Below are positions 28,077-36,817 of a DNA stretch of 64,000 bases, piece by piece (the first letter of the stretch is position 1; the number at the start of each line of letters is the position of its first letter). The notes under the pieces are model-generated. The model had not been told where the DNA came from. It ran no database searches and worked only from the letters and a program-made list of their open reading frames with translations. The position numbers were made by a program, and so were the translations under genes. The stretch is from Elusimicrobia bacterium RIFOXYA2_FULL_47_53 (GTDB taxonomy: Bacteria > Elusimicrobiota > Endomicrobiia > Endomicrobiales > XYA2-FULL-47-53): assembly GCA_001800315.1 (NCBI GenBank), contig MGVE01000013.1, forward strand, positions 1 through 64,000, in the 5' to 3' direction.

Positions 28077-28606
28077 TATTCACCGCCTGTTTTCCCCTGA
28101 TTGGGCCGATTATGGAATTTTAAGTTATAAGCTGTAAGTTGCAAGTTTTAAGCTGTAAGTTATAAGTGAACGGCCAACTTCTTTGTCGTCATTTCTTAGC
28201 AACAGAGATCCTTCTCTCCCTGCGGGAGATCGCAATGACGGCGCGCTTTGTTTTTTGGTGTCATCCCCGAGGACTCAGTCGGGGATCCAGTCTTTAGTCT
28301 TACTTCTGGATTCCGGAGTGGCGGCCCAATGCTTTGAATAAAACCAGCCGACCTCCCAGGCGAATGCGAAGCATTCTTCACCCGTCCAAAGACGGGAGAT
28401 TTTTCGCCGCGGGACAGAGGCTTTCCGGAATGACGGCGCTTTCACGGAACGCGCAGCAAGCTGCGCAGCTACAAAACCATTTAACTGACGCGCCGTTTCG
28501 GGGCCACCATCAAACCCGGAGAGGCTTTACGCCACTGAGTCTTTGGCGGGCTGTCCCGCCACTGAACCGTTGGCGGGCTGACGCGCCGTTTCGTGTTTGT
28601 GTAACT
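28077..28606. repeat. 530-bp gene-free repeat block with R1 copy 3
   Basis: No gene. R1 copy 3 spans 28260-28416 on the minus strand. Others are a ctgtaagttgcaagttttaagctgtaagtt tandem-like run near 28120-28165, a ctctccctgcgggagatcgcaatgac near 28213-28238 and the cgcagcaagctgcgcagctac hairpin near 28449-28470. Two near-identical ccgcccactgaac-type segments near 28540-28580 complete it. Confidence 0.75.
28260..28416 (-). repeat. R1 dispersed repeat, copy 3
   Basis: About 157 bp matching copies 1 and 2 except at the terminal hairpin. There the arms are ATCCCCGA and TCGGGGAT instead of ATCCCAGA and TCTGGGAT. Both arms change together, so pairing is kept. Confidence 0.85.
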
Positions 28607-30730
28607 TTAACTGTAGTAATAATCGTGCATATAACGAGGCATATAGTGATCCTGCCTCGTCATAACAAACCCGAGAACCTTAGCCCCGACCTGCCTGAGC
28701 GACGACTTGATATTGATTACATCTTTCTGGTGAGTTTTCCCGGATTCAATTGCCACAACGACCGCGTCGGAAAACTTTGAAAGCATCATGGCGTCCGGCA
28801 TATTAAGCACAGGCGGAGAATCCATCACAATTATCTCAAACTGGGACGAAAGTGAATTTATCAGTTCTTTAAAAGAAGGCGAACCCATCAACTCCGTAGG
28901 ATTTCCCTTGGCCGCGCCGCACGGCAGGAACCAGAGGTTATTTACGGGAGTCTGCCTGCACGCTTTCTGCGGATCTATGGAATTGAGCAGTATGTCCGAT
29001 ACCCCGGGATTAACGGGCGCGGAGAAAAAAGCGTGCAGAAGGCCCTTTCTCAGGTCGCAGTCCACAAGCAGAACCTTGGAGCCGCCAGCCGCTATGGCCG
29101 CGGCCAGGTTGGCCGAGGTCGTGCTTTTGCCCTCGCCGTGAATGGCGCTTGTAATGAGAAGTTTTTTTATTTTTCCGGAATCGTTGAGCCCGTGGAAAAT
29201 ATTTGTCTTTAACATCCTGTAGTCATCGGCTATACGGGAACGGGGATCGTGGTAAACCACCAGCTCGGCGGCCACCGAGGGATCCAGGCGCTTAAGCGCG
29301 ATGTGCGGCACGGCGATCCTTATTTTTGAGAAAAGTTTATTATTTCGCAGGAAATCCCTGACGGCGGCCCGGAACTCCTTTTTATCCTTATTCTGAGTTT
29401 CCATGGCTATAGTTCCGACACTGCCCAGGCCCGTAAATCCGAGAACCGCCTGCGCCTGCTCGGGGGTATGGAATGTCTTAAAAATATTCTCCAGCAGGAA
29501 AACGCCTCCGCCGCCAAGCATCAGCCCTCCGAAGAAACCAAACAGCAGTATTTTCATGAAGTTGGGTTTAACCGGCTTTAACGGCAGCCTCGCGTACTCA
29601 AGCACCGTGAATTGGTTTCCCTTTTCGGAATCCTGAAGCCGCTCGGAAACATAGGCCGACTCCAGCTGTCTTAAAAGCATCTGGTAGATATCCTCGTCAA
29701 CCCTCTTATTCCTCTCCAGATTTGCCAGGCCTTCCTCGCCCAATTTCTTAGCGCCCCTGACACTCCGGGTCAAAAGGGATTCCCTTCTTTTCTCAAGATA
29801 GCTTATTTCCATATCCATCTGCTTTAGCTCCTGCTCGGTCTGCAGATACATGGGATTAAAAGTTGATATGCTTTCTTTTACAGTTGTTTTCTCCAGCTCA
29901 CTGCTTATCCTTGCCTTAAGCCCGGTTAACTCCGTCTGCAACTCCTGAACTTTCGGGTTCCCCTCCTTGGCGTCTATCAAAAGGCGGGCAAGCTCGGACT
30001 CAATCTGACCGGCCCTCGCCTGAAGCTGAGAAACAACCGGATTCTGTTCAGTCGTAACCTGAGAGGGTATTATCTTCTGAAGATTGGCCAGGCGGTCCTT
30101 GAGCAGTGTCCTGCGGTTTTGCGCCACCCTCAGGTCGGAATCTATTTTACTGACCGTAAAATTCTGTTCGGAGTTTTCCAGCTTAGCCCGGTAAATCTTC
30201 AGCTGTTCGTTTATGAAATCAATGGCGTTTTTAGCCTCTTCCCGCTTCCCCTGAGAGCTTTCCTCAATGAAGTTCTGGGTAAGCGTGTTGGCGACCATCT
30301 GCGCGCGCCTTGGATTTCCGTCCTGATAAACGACCTGTATGATCTCCCTGTTAACAAAGCGGACATTCACGCGCTTCCTCAAATTCGTTATGTAATCTTC
30401 CATCTGTTTCTGGGAGGCGTCAACGCTCACAAGGTTGAGCTGCAGGACAAGCTGTTCAAGCTTGGGCCAGGCCATAATCTGTTTGGAGAGCGTGTTTATT
30501 TCTTCCGCTATCTGGGGAGCTACGGCTATTTCGCTTACCAGCGGGTCAATTATTTTTTTGCCGCGCACCTTAATAAGAGATGAAGCTTCGTAAACTCTCG
30601 GCATGAACAGCCCGGCCAGAACCGAGGAAAAAAATACCACGGAAAAAAGAACAAGAAAAACATTCCTTTTCCTGATTAACAGCTCCAGCATATCGGACAG
30701 ATTAAGTTGCTGCTGAGTTTCTTTTGTCAT
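28607..30730 (-). CDS. Wzc-like polysaccharide co-polymerase and tyrosine autokinase
   Basis: 707 residues. A Wzz chain-length domain with a first membrane helix (about 32-50), a long coiled coil (about 150-400), a second helix near 420-440, then a cytoplasmic BY-kinase. Kinase motifs are Walker A GEGKST (532-537), Walker A' LLVDCDLRKG (554-563) and Walker B IIVMDSPP (633-640). The tail carries a tyrosine cluster (Tyr696, 700, 704-706) for autophosphorylation. Such proteins control chain length and gate export through Wza; phosphorylation cycling regulates this. The upstream wza-like gene is 5 bp away. Confidence 0.92.
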   Translation of the reverse strand: MTKETQQQLNLSDMLELLIRKRNVFLVLFSVVFFSSVLAGLFMPRVYEASSLIKVRGKKIIDPLVSEIAVAPQIAEEINTLSKQIMAWPKLEQLVLQLNLVSVDASQKQMEDYITNLRKRVNVRFVNREIIQVVYQDGNPRRAQMVANTLTQNFIEESSQGKREEAKNAIDFINEQLKIYRAKLENSEQNFTVSKIDSDLRVAQNRRTLLKDRLANLQKIIPSQVTTEQNPVVSQLQARAGQIESELARLLIDAKEGNPKVQELQTELTGLKARISSELEKTTVKESISTFNPMYLQTEQELKQMDMEISYLEKRRESLLTRSVRGAKKLGEEGLANLERNKRVDEDIYQMLLRQLESAYVSERLQDSEKGNQFTVLEYARLPLKPVKPNFMKILLFGFFGGLMLGGGGVFLLENIFKTFHTPEQAQAVLGFTGLGSVGTIAMETQNKDKKEFRAAVRDFLRNNKLFSKIRIAVPHIALKRLDPSVAAELVVYHDPRSRIADDYRMLKTNIFHGLNDSGKIKKLLITSAIHGEGKSTTSANLAAAIAAGGSKVLLVDCDLRKGLLHAFFSAPVNPGVSDILLNSIDPQKACRQTPVNNLWFLPCGAAKGNPTELMGSPSFKELINSLSSQFEIIVMDSPPVLNMPDAMMLSKFSDAVVVAIESGKTHQKDVINIKSSLRQVGAKVLGFVMTRQDHYMPRYMHDYYYS

Positions 30731-30735
30731 AAATT

Positions 30736-31431
30736 TCAGGGGATAGGCATTACCGCGGCTCTCGCGGCCGGTACTGTATTAGAAATCGGGCTTAAAAGCG
30801 TGGAAATCAGATCAGAAATCATGCCCAGGAAATTTTTTGGCACATAAACGATATCTCCGGGTTGAAGCTTCGCGTTGTTTTCAAGCTCGCCCCTGTAGAG
30901 TATCCTGTAAAGATTGACGACCTTCGTTGAAGGCCTCTGAGGGCGCGGAGAAATAATATAAACCCTCCTGTCGGCCGCGAACCTGCCCGGCAAACCGGCG
31001 AGAATTACGGCGTCCCGAAGCGTGATGTTCTTTCCTTCGGTTGAATACCTGCCAGGCCTTGAGACCTCGCCCATAACATATATCACCTGGCTGGCGTACC
31101 TTACTATATCAATCGTCACTTTCGGGTCTTTGACATATTTCTCAAGCACCGAGGCAATGGCGACCTCGGCCCCGTCTTTAAGCAGGCCCTCAAGCTTAAT
31201 CTCGCCTATGCTCTGTATGAATATTTTACCGTCAGGCCTTATGGTAAACTCTCCGCTCCACTCGGGATGCTGCTCCGCGATAATCCGTATAATATCATCG
31301 GGGCCCAGCATGTACCCCGAGGACGGCGAGGCCGCAGGGACAACCGGCGCGGCGCCGCCTGCTTTAAAGGAGGCGCAGGAAGCAAGGGCGGCTGAAGCGA
31401 TAATAACAAGAATCATCTTGATTGAATTCAT
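30736..31431 (-). CDS. Wza-like polysaccharide export lipoprotein
   Basis: 231 residues from the internal ATG at 31431. I prefer this start over a longer frame reaching 31521: it has gagagag just upstream and begins a clean lipoprotein signal with lipobox LASC (Cys19), while the longer form would overlap epsI and lack a signal. The Poly_export domain reads YMLGPDDIIRII and FTIRPDGKIFIQSIGEI, and a SLBB-type repeat follows (YVMGEVSRPGRYSTEG). It should form the outer-membrane channel that works with the Wzc-like protein encoded next. Confidence 0.88.
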   Translation of the reverse strand: MNSIKMILVIIASAALASCASFKAGGAAPVVPAASPSSGYMLGPDDIIRIIAEQHPEWSGEFTIRPDGKIFIQSIGEIKLEGLLKDGAEVAIASVLEKYVKDPKVTIDIVRYASQVIYVMGEVSRPGRYSTEGKNITLRDAVILAGLPGRFAADRRVYIISPRPQRPSTKVVNLYRILYRGELENNAKLQPGDIVYVPKNFLGMISDLISTLLSPISNTVPAARAAVMPIP

Positions 31432-31438
31432 AACTCTC

Positions 31439-32074
31439 TCATTCGGAATATTGAGTAAGCACGGGCAAAAGCGCCTTAATAAAGTCCTCGCTGGCGCTTC
31501 TCGCGCTTTCCTTATCGTCAAATTTTATCTCGGTATAAACATTCACCGCCATACCTCTGGAGAACCCCTTGAACATCCTGTCCGTTACAATTCGCGTCTG
31601 CTGGAGATAAAAATTGCTGTAGTAGTCGCGGCCCGCCGCGTAAAAATTATGGACAAGTATGTCGTTGCCGTGGTCCGTTGAGAAAACCATCTCATTGACT
31701 TCCACAAGCCCGCCTTTAATTTCCGGAATGGCAATTGAAACGGCGCCCCGGCCGGCAAGCTCTGAGCCGGCGCCCGTCATGCAATACTCGGGCGGATGAA
31801 AAGCCGACCTGTTGTTGACTGCCTTGACGATTATAAGCTCCACGGTTCTGCCGGCTTTGTCCCGGTATATCCTGCCGATGACGGCATCGGTACCGAGAAT
31901 ATCAATGACTCTTTCCTGGAACTTGATATCTTCCGCCAGCTGCCAGGAACCTATTTTAGCGGGAAGCGTCTTAATATCAACCGAGCTGACCCGCGACCTG
32001 CCGCCGTATAAAACAAACAGCGACAACCCTGCGAAAAAAATAAAAATTAATAAAAGAACAATGCTTTTTTTCAA
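31439..32074 (-). CDS. epsI: EpsI-family exosortase-associated protein
   Basis: 211 residues with an N-terminal membrane helix (4-23) and a periplasmic domain. It carries the hallmark of the EpsI/DUF3485 family, FHPPEYCMTGAG (His93, Glu96, Cys98). EpsI proteins are encoded beside or fused to exosortases and are thought to help in exopolysaccharide or target-protein processing; the chemistry is unknown. It overlaps the exosortase gene by 4 bp. Confidence 0.9.
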   Translation of the reverse strand: MKKSIVLLLIFIFFAGLSLFVLYGGRSRVSSVDIKTLPAKIGSWQLAEDIKFQERVIDILGTDAVIGRIYRDKAGRTVELIIVKAVNNRSAFHPPEYCMTGAGSELAGRGAVSIAIPEIKGGLVEVNEMVFSTDHGNDILVHNFYAAGRDYYSNFYLQQTRIVTDRMFKGFSRGMAVNVYTEIKFDDKESARSASEDFIKALLPVLTQYSE

Positions 32075-32928
32075 GCGCCGCGTCCCTGCTGTTTAAATAT
32101 ATTATAAACCATCATAAACAAACCGAACGCGATTACCCAAAGGACTATACCTGCGCCGTCGTGAAGAATGCCGCCGGTAGCGGCCTCGGTTCCGTAAATA
32201 TAGGCCGCGATGATAAGAAAAACTATCCGGGCCGTATTCGCCAGAACCGCGATCGGCAGGGAAAACGCAACTACCGCCGACTTCCTTAACATACTGCCTT
32301 TCAGGAAATACGCGAATACCACGCTTAAGGTAAACAGCGATATGAGCGAGTTTATGCCGCTGCACTCATTTTCAACCGTCAACATACCGTTGGGAAGGTA
32401 AATCACGCTCCCTTCGCGCAGTATATTCAGGTTCATCAACCCCACGACCCAGACCGCGGCCTGCGAGGCCAGTAGCTTAAGGTTAAAGGTCAGCCATATA
32501 AGCATGACCTTCGGAACCGGCACCATGAAAATGAGAAAAGACAACGGAAAAAGCAGGGCTCTGGTAATCTGCCGTCCGAACAGGTACAAAGACGCGCCTA
32601 TCAGCGCGAAAATCAGCGCGAAACCGGAGAAAAACTTTATCCCCAGCACAAGCCCGACAAGCACATGCCCGGCGAGCGCCGCTATCAAAAGAGCTATCCC
32701 GAAATACGATGTTTCCTGCCGCATATTTTTGAGGCGCGGCAAACTTGAATATATAATATACGCCGAGAAAAACGGTATCAAAAAACCGTGCGAGTAATAA
32801 GAATCCGGCTCAACAAACCTGGCATACATCCACTGAAAAGTGTCAAAAAATGTCGCCGCGACCGCCGCGGGAAGCAGAAAAAAGGGTATGAATCCGCCGT
32901 AACTTTTCTTAATTACCGCCTGGGACAT
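32071..32928 (-). CDS. xrt: Exosortase
   Basis: 285 residues, about eight membrane helices. The proposed catalytic residues are all present: Cys189 in ENECSGINSL, Arg234 in ANTARIV and His256 in GILHDGAG. Exosortases recognise C-terminal PEP-CTERM signals (PEP motif, membrane helix, basic tail) and cleave or transfer the substrate at the outer face of the inner membrane. Candidate substrates lie at 35322-36764, 36818-37432 and 37586-38257. It is not assigned to a subtype; the acyl ligase, amidotransferase and acyl carrier neighbours are reminiscent of XrtA clusters. It overlaps epsI by 4 bp and the TPR gene by 1 bp. Confidence 0.93.
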   Translation of the reverse strand: MSQAVIKKSYGGFIPFFLLPAAVAATFFDTFQWMYARFVEPDSYYSHGFLIPFFSAYIIYSSLPRLKNMRQETSYFGIALLIAALAGHVLVGLVLGIKFFSGFALIFALIGASLYLFGRQITRALLFPLSFLIFMVPVPKVMLIWLTFNLKLLASQAAVWVVGLMNLNILREGSVIYLPNGMLTVENECSGINSLISLFTLSVVFAYFLKGSMLRKSAVVAFSLPIAVLANTARIVFLIIAAYIYGTEAATGGILHDGAGIVLWVIAFGLFMMVYNIFKQQGRGA

Positions 32929-34346
32929 TATTTCCTTTTTTCAAGCGCCCTTATTCTGCCGACGGCAGACAACGAGAGGCTGCCCGCGGGATATTGCTTA
33001 ACGAACTCTTTGTATGTTTCAGCGGCAAGCGCTTTATTTTTCAGGTTGTTCTCGTAAATCATGGCGATTTTAAACAATGCGAACTCGGACTTTTTGTCCG
33101 CGGGGAACTTGCTCCTGATGGCCTTCAGTGTTTCCACGGCCGCCGCGTATTCTTCCTTCATTATGTATGTCGCGGCCAAGAGCTCAAAAGCTTCCAGCGA
33201 AACAAGGTCAGCGCTTTTATCGTCTGTAAGCGACTTGTAGTATTTAACGGCTTCCTCAAACGAACGGTTGGCGCCGGCCTTATCGTTCTTTTTAACATAG
33301 TGGCCGGCGATTATCAGAGGCACCTGCATGGCGACCGGCTTGTCCGGAAATTCGGAGCGCAGTTTATCGTATTCAGGCAGGGCTTCCTGCCACCTGCCGG
33401 CTTTATCATAACTAACAGCCACGGCAAATTGAGCCGCGGCGCGCAGGGAACCGTCTTTTGGAAAAAGCTTGTTGACTTTGTCTCTCTCGGCGGCCGCGCC
33501 GGCATAGTCGCCCTTAAGCGCGTAAATATTGCCGATAGCCAGCTGGGCCTCGCCGGCGTATTTTGACTTTCCGTATTCCTTAACCGTTCTTGAAAAAATT
33601 TCAAGAGCCCTGGCGTTATTTTTCAGAGCTTCGGAATATATTTTAGCCGCCTCCAGCAGGGACTGAGGAGCGGCGAAAGCCTTGGGATATTTAGCGGCAA
33701 AGGAGAGAAGATATTCGGCGGTCTGGGAAGCCCGCCCCAGTTTACTGCCGGTTATGACCATAAGCGGGTGCACGGCGGACACTATTTTGCTGTAGGGATT
33801 CGTTTCAACTATGCTTTTATAGCCAGCGAAAGCATTTTCGTAGGCTTCCTTAGACTTGTCTTTCATGCCTGAGCGGGAATACAAGTCCGCCACATACACC
33901 GGCATCTGAAGGCCGAACTCGGAAGTAGGGTAACGGTCCATGATTTTTTCGTACTCAGCCACAGCCTCTTTTATTTTCCCGGCGTTCTCCTTAAGCTGTC
34001 CGAGAGCGTACCAGGCGCGAACCGTAACATCATGCCTGTCCGGGTAGTCTACAATTACTTTTTCAAACTCACCGGCGGCCGCGGAGACTCTTCCCCTGGC
34101 TGAGTTCAATTCACCAAGCATGAGCTGAAGGTCGGCGGCATTGCTCCAGGCGGGATATTTATCAATTACACCTTTTAAATCTTTTAGGGCGCCGTCAAAA
34201 TCCTTCTCGGCGGCCCGGACAGGAGACCGCAGTGTCTGGCTGTGCAGCCTGGTAACATTATAAAGCATTCTCTCGGCGTCATAATCACCGCCGCAGGATG
34301 AAAGAAATAATACGGCTGTTAATAACAGAAGATGCGTTTTCCTCAT
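32928..34346 (-). CDS. TPR-repeat lipoprotein
   Basis: 472 residues. Signal peptide with lipobox LSSC (Cys18), then about ten tetratricopeptide-like repeats of 34-40 residues with the pattern A-x-x-E-Y/F-x-x-I-x-x-x-YP (for example AEYEKIMDRYPTSEFG and ETLKAIRSKFPADKKSEFAL), resembling BamD/YbgF-type proteins. Outer-membrane TPR lipoproteins are frequent in exosortase clusters (PrsT-like), probably as scaffolds. It overlaps the exosortase start by 1 bp and the membrane protein gene by 4 bp. Confidence 0.8.
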   Translation of the reverse strand: MRKTHLLLLTAVLFLSSCGGDYDAERMLYNVTRLHSQTLRSPVRAAEKDFDGALKDLKGVIDKYPAWSNAADLQLMLGELNSARGRVSAAAGEFEKVIVDYPDRHDVTVRAWYALGQLKENAGKIKEAVAEYEKIMDRYPTSEFGLQMPVYVADLYSRSGMKDKSKEAYENAFAGYKSIVETNPYSKIVSAVHPLMVITGSKLGRASQTAEYLLSFAAKYPKAFAAPQSLLEAAKIYSEALKNNARALEIFSRTVKEYGKSKYAGEAQLAIGNIYALKGDYAGAAAERDKVNKLFPKDGSLRAAAQFAVAVSYDKAGRWQEALPEYDKLRSEFPDKPVAMQVPLIIAGHYVKKNDKAGANRSFEEAVKYYKSLTDDKSADLVSLEAFELLAATYIMKEEYAAAVETLKAIRSKFPADKKSEFALFKIAMIYENNLKNKALAAETYKEFVKQYPAGSLSLSAVGRIRALEKRK

Positions 34347-35179
34347 AACCTGCCCTCTATTTCCTTGTTTTTCATAAAGAATACAGTTACTGAAACCGTG
34401 TAAAAAATATCTGCTAATAAAATAAAAAATATTTTAGCCGCGACAAACAGGATGGATATCTCAGGAAACGATTTTTCCATCATGCCGCGCATGTTAACAA
34501 ACAAAAACGGCAGAACAATCAGATTGGGTCCCAGAACAACTAACAGAAGCTTTACGGGATAATTCTTAAACAGCGCGACCGCGCGTTTAAAAGACTGGGG
34601 GAGCTTCCTGTTTTCAACTATTACGGCGGGGATTCCGAAAGCGAACAGGGCCTGAATAAGAACCCCGAACAAAAACATAAGAAGCACGACGGCCTTTACG
34701 GAAGTGGTCACATACTCAAGCAGAAGGTATGAAGTCCTGGAAAAAGCGTAGATGAGCACAAATACGGCAACCCACAGGCCGAGCATACGGAAATATCTTT
34801 TAACAGATTTGCCGAACCCGAAAAACCAGCTTGGCTCGCCCGACTGGAACAGCTGGGCCGTCATGGAAATAGTTATGCCGGACATTATCAGGCCGAAAGT
34901 GAAATCTATGGCATTTTTTGAATAATTAAACAGCGTCGGGAACAGAATCAGGTTAAACGGATAGTGCAGGAAACGATCGCCCCAGAAAGCTTTTACTATA
35001 GGAGAAAACACCGTGGAAAGAGGATACCGCGGGGAAAGATAGACTACACACATGCCGGCGATATAAAACAAAGCGGTAAACAAAAATGGCGCCGCTATAA
35101 CCGGCTTTTTTTTAAGCAACTCATATGATTCTTTCCAAACGGAGAGAACGCTAAGTTTATTGCCCGAATTGCCACTCAT
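34343..35179 (-). CDS. Polytopic membrane protein of unknown function
   Basis: 278 residues with about six hydrophobic helices (near 28-52, 85-115, 130-165, 160-190, 205-235 and 250-270). The opening SVWKESYELLKKKPVIAAPF and the later RKLPQSFKRAVALFKNYP resemble the duplicated repeats of DUF4013-like or glycerophosphoryl diester phosphodiesterase membrane-domain proteins. I do not recognise a function. It heads the run membrane protein, TPR lipoprotein, exosortase, epsI, wza, wzc, each joined by overlap or short gap. Confidence 0.65.
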   Translation of the reverse strand: MSGNSGNKLSVLSVWKESYELLKKKPVIAAPFLFTALFYIAGMCVVYLSPRYPLSTVFSPIVKAFWGDRFLHYPFNLILFPTLFNYSKNAIDFTFGLIMSGITISMTAQLFQSGEPSWFFGFGKSVKRYFRMLGLWVAVFVLIYAFSRTSYLLLEYVTTSVKAVVLLMFLFGVLIQALFAFGIPAVIVENRKLPQSFKRAVALFKNYPVKLLLVVLGPNLIVLPFLFVNMRGMMEKSFPEISILFVAAKIFFILLADIFYTVSVTVFFMKNKEIEGRL

Positions 35180-35251
35180 AGATAACCCTTTTTAGCTGCG
35201 GCGTTTTGGTAATTATACTATATTTTCATTGCGTTTTTCAACAAAAACTAA

Positions 35252-35278
35252 GCCTGGGCTTTGTAAACCAACCCAGGC
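35252..35278 (-). terminator. Probable terminator downstream of the fusion gene
   Basis: GCCTGGG and CCCAGGC arms with a 13-base loop, followed on the minus strand by ttagtttttg. It sits between the fusion gene (stop at 35322) and the next gene start (35179), so it should partly separate the PEP-CTERM block from the exosortase block. Confidence 0.6.
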
Positions 35279-35321
35279 ATTCACATATTTATGTATTTCG
35301 CGCGGCAGGGCGCCGAATGTA

Positions 35322-36764
35322 CTATCTTGCGCCCTTGGAAAGAATGACCGTGCCGATAGTCTTGAAAAGTATCTGTATATCCATCAGCAGGCCCCTTTTC
35401 CTGGCGTAAAGCAGGTCATACCTCAGTTTTTTTCTGGTTCCCTCTACGGTATCGGTGTAGCCGTTCATAACCTGGGCAAGGCCCGTTATTCCGGGTTTTA
35501 CATAAAAACGCGTGTTGTAATTCTCTATATCGTTGTCAAGTTGTTTTACAAAAACCGGCCTCTCGGGCCTGGGGCCTATTATGCTCATATCGCCCTTGAG
35601 CACATTAATAAGCTGGGGCAGTTCGTCAATTCTCGTCATTCTGAGAAATTTACCAATGTGCGTTATCCTTGAATCGTTTTTCGCGGCCCAAACCGGGCCG
35701 GTGCCTTTTTCAGCGCCCATGGTCATGGTGCGCAGTTTGTATATTGTGAAAGGTTTACCGAGAACATCGTCGCTGCGCATTTCGCCCTGAGCGGGATTGC
35801 CGCGCGGAGCCCTGGATCTTCTTCTATTTTCGCCTACCCGTTCCTGTTTATAAAACGCCGGGCCCGTGGAGTCTAATTTAACAAGTATGGCCGCGACCGC
35901 GACTATGGGAGCCGCGAGCACTATTCCGATGGAAGCAAGAAGAATATCTAAAAACTTTCTGAACTCGCTGTACCTGCTTCTCGCGAATGATGCCAGCGAT
36001 CCCGCCAGGCCGAGCATTATCAGAACCATCGTGGAAGGTTCCGGAACCGGAGTGGGATTGATATCGGCCCTCAGCGTCAGGTAATCGTTGCCGCAGCTCA
36101 TTGTCCAGTGCAGTTTGATATCCCTGCTGGTATGCCTGTTAAAACCAAACGCGGAGAGCGGAACGCTTGCCTCAAGCACATAGTGGCTGTTGATAGCCTC
36201 GCTGAAAGCAAAGTCAACGGGAGCATCCACTGCGCAACCGGAGAGTATATTGTAGGGAGTGGAAGAATACAACCCGTTCTGCCACACGCAGTTCTTCTTT
36301 AGAACCGCGCTCTCCGAGCCGAGCACCTCAATGCCGTATTCGTAAATATTGTCGCCGTCAGTATTGATGGCTATGTCGCCGGGCCATATATATGACGGAG
36401 AGAAACCCTGCGGCGAGGCGGCGCCGTTTACCGGAAGGCCCTGCACAACGGCCATGTAGAGGTTCTCGCCGTCATTATCAAAATAAAAAGCCTCGGCATC
36501 GCACATATTGCCAAAACTGTACTGGGGGCCGACAAACCAGGCTCCGTGGCTGTAGGCCGGATTTCTGGTGTTATCCGCGTTGTCTTCAGTAATGTAATCT
36601 ATGTCCGAGCCGCCCGCGGGTGTGTCGGAATCCAGGGCGAACCTGGACCCGGCCTGCAGAAGATTTACGCCCCAATCGTCCACCAGCCCATCAATAATGT
36701 AGGAATGGGCCGCGGAAGGAAGCAATAAAGCGCAGCATAAGATTAACTTAATGTTTAAACGCAT
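35322..36764 (-). CDS. Fusion of a PEP-CTERM exoprotein with a membrane sugar transferase
   Basis: 480 residues. The chosen ATG at 36764 has GGAG just upstream and opens a normal signal peptide (MRLNIKLILCCALLLPSAAHS); a longer frame to 36800 lacks both. Residues 21-238 form a secreted domain (IDGLVDDWG, INTDGDNIYEYGIEVLGS). A complete PEP-CTERM signal follows: VPEPST at 240-245, helix 246-260, basic RSR. It runs straight into a bacterial sugar transferase (267-480) with its membrane helix, LVKLDSTGPAFYKQERVG, YKLRTM, RIDELPQLINVLKGDMS and IIGPRPERP. That domain normally moves a sugar phosphate from UDP-sugar to undecaprenyl phosphate. Topology agrees: exoprotein outside, catalytic domain inside. 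An extra segment at 313-335 interrupts the family pattern. It is the only initiating transferase in the window. Confidence 0.88.
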   Translation of the reverse strand: MRLNIKLILCCALLLPSAAHSYIIDGLVDDWGVNLLQAGSRFALDSDTPAGGSDIDYITEDNADNTRNPAYSHGAWFVGPQYSFGNMCDAEAFYFDNDGENLYMAVVQGLPVNGAASPQGFSPSYIWPGDIAINTDGDNIYEYGIEVLGSESAVLKKNCVWQNGLYSSTPYNILSGCAVDAPVDFAFSEAINSHYVLEASVPLSAFGFNRHTSRDIKLHWTMSCGNDYLTLRADINPTPVPEPSTMVLIMLGLAGSLASFARSRYSEFRKFLDILLASIGIVLAAPIVAVAAILVKLDSTGPAFYKQERVGENRRRSRAPRGNPAQGEMRSDDVLGKPFTIYKLRTMTMGAEKGTGPVWAAKNDSRITHIGKFLRMTRIDELPQLINVLKGDMSIIGPRPERPVFVKQLDNDIENYNTRFYVKPGITGLAQVMNGYTDTVEGTRKKLRYDLLYARKRGLLMDIQILFKTIGTVILSKGAR

Positions 36765-36817
36765 ACAATTCTCCATAAAAATTTGCTCAGGCCTGAACAA
36801 ACCTTACGATTCATTTT

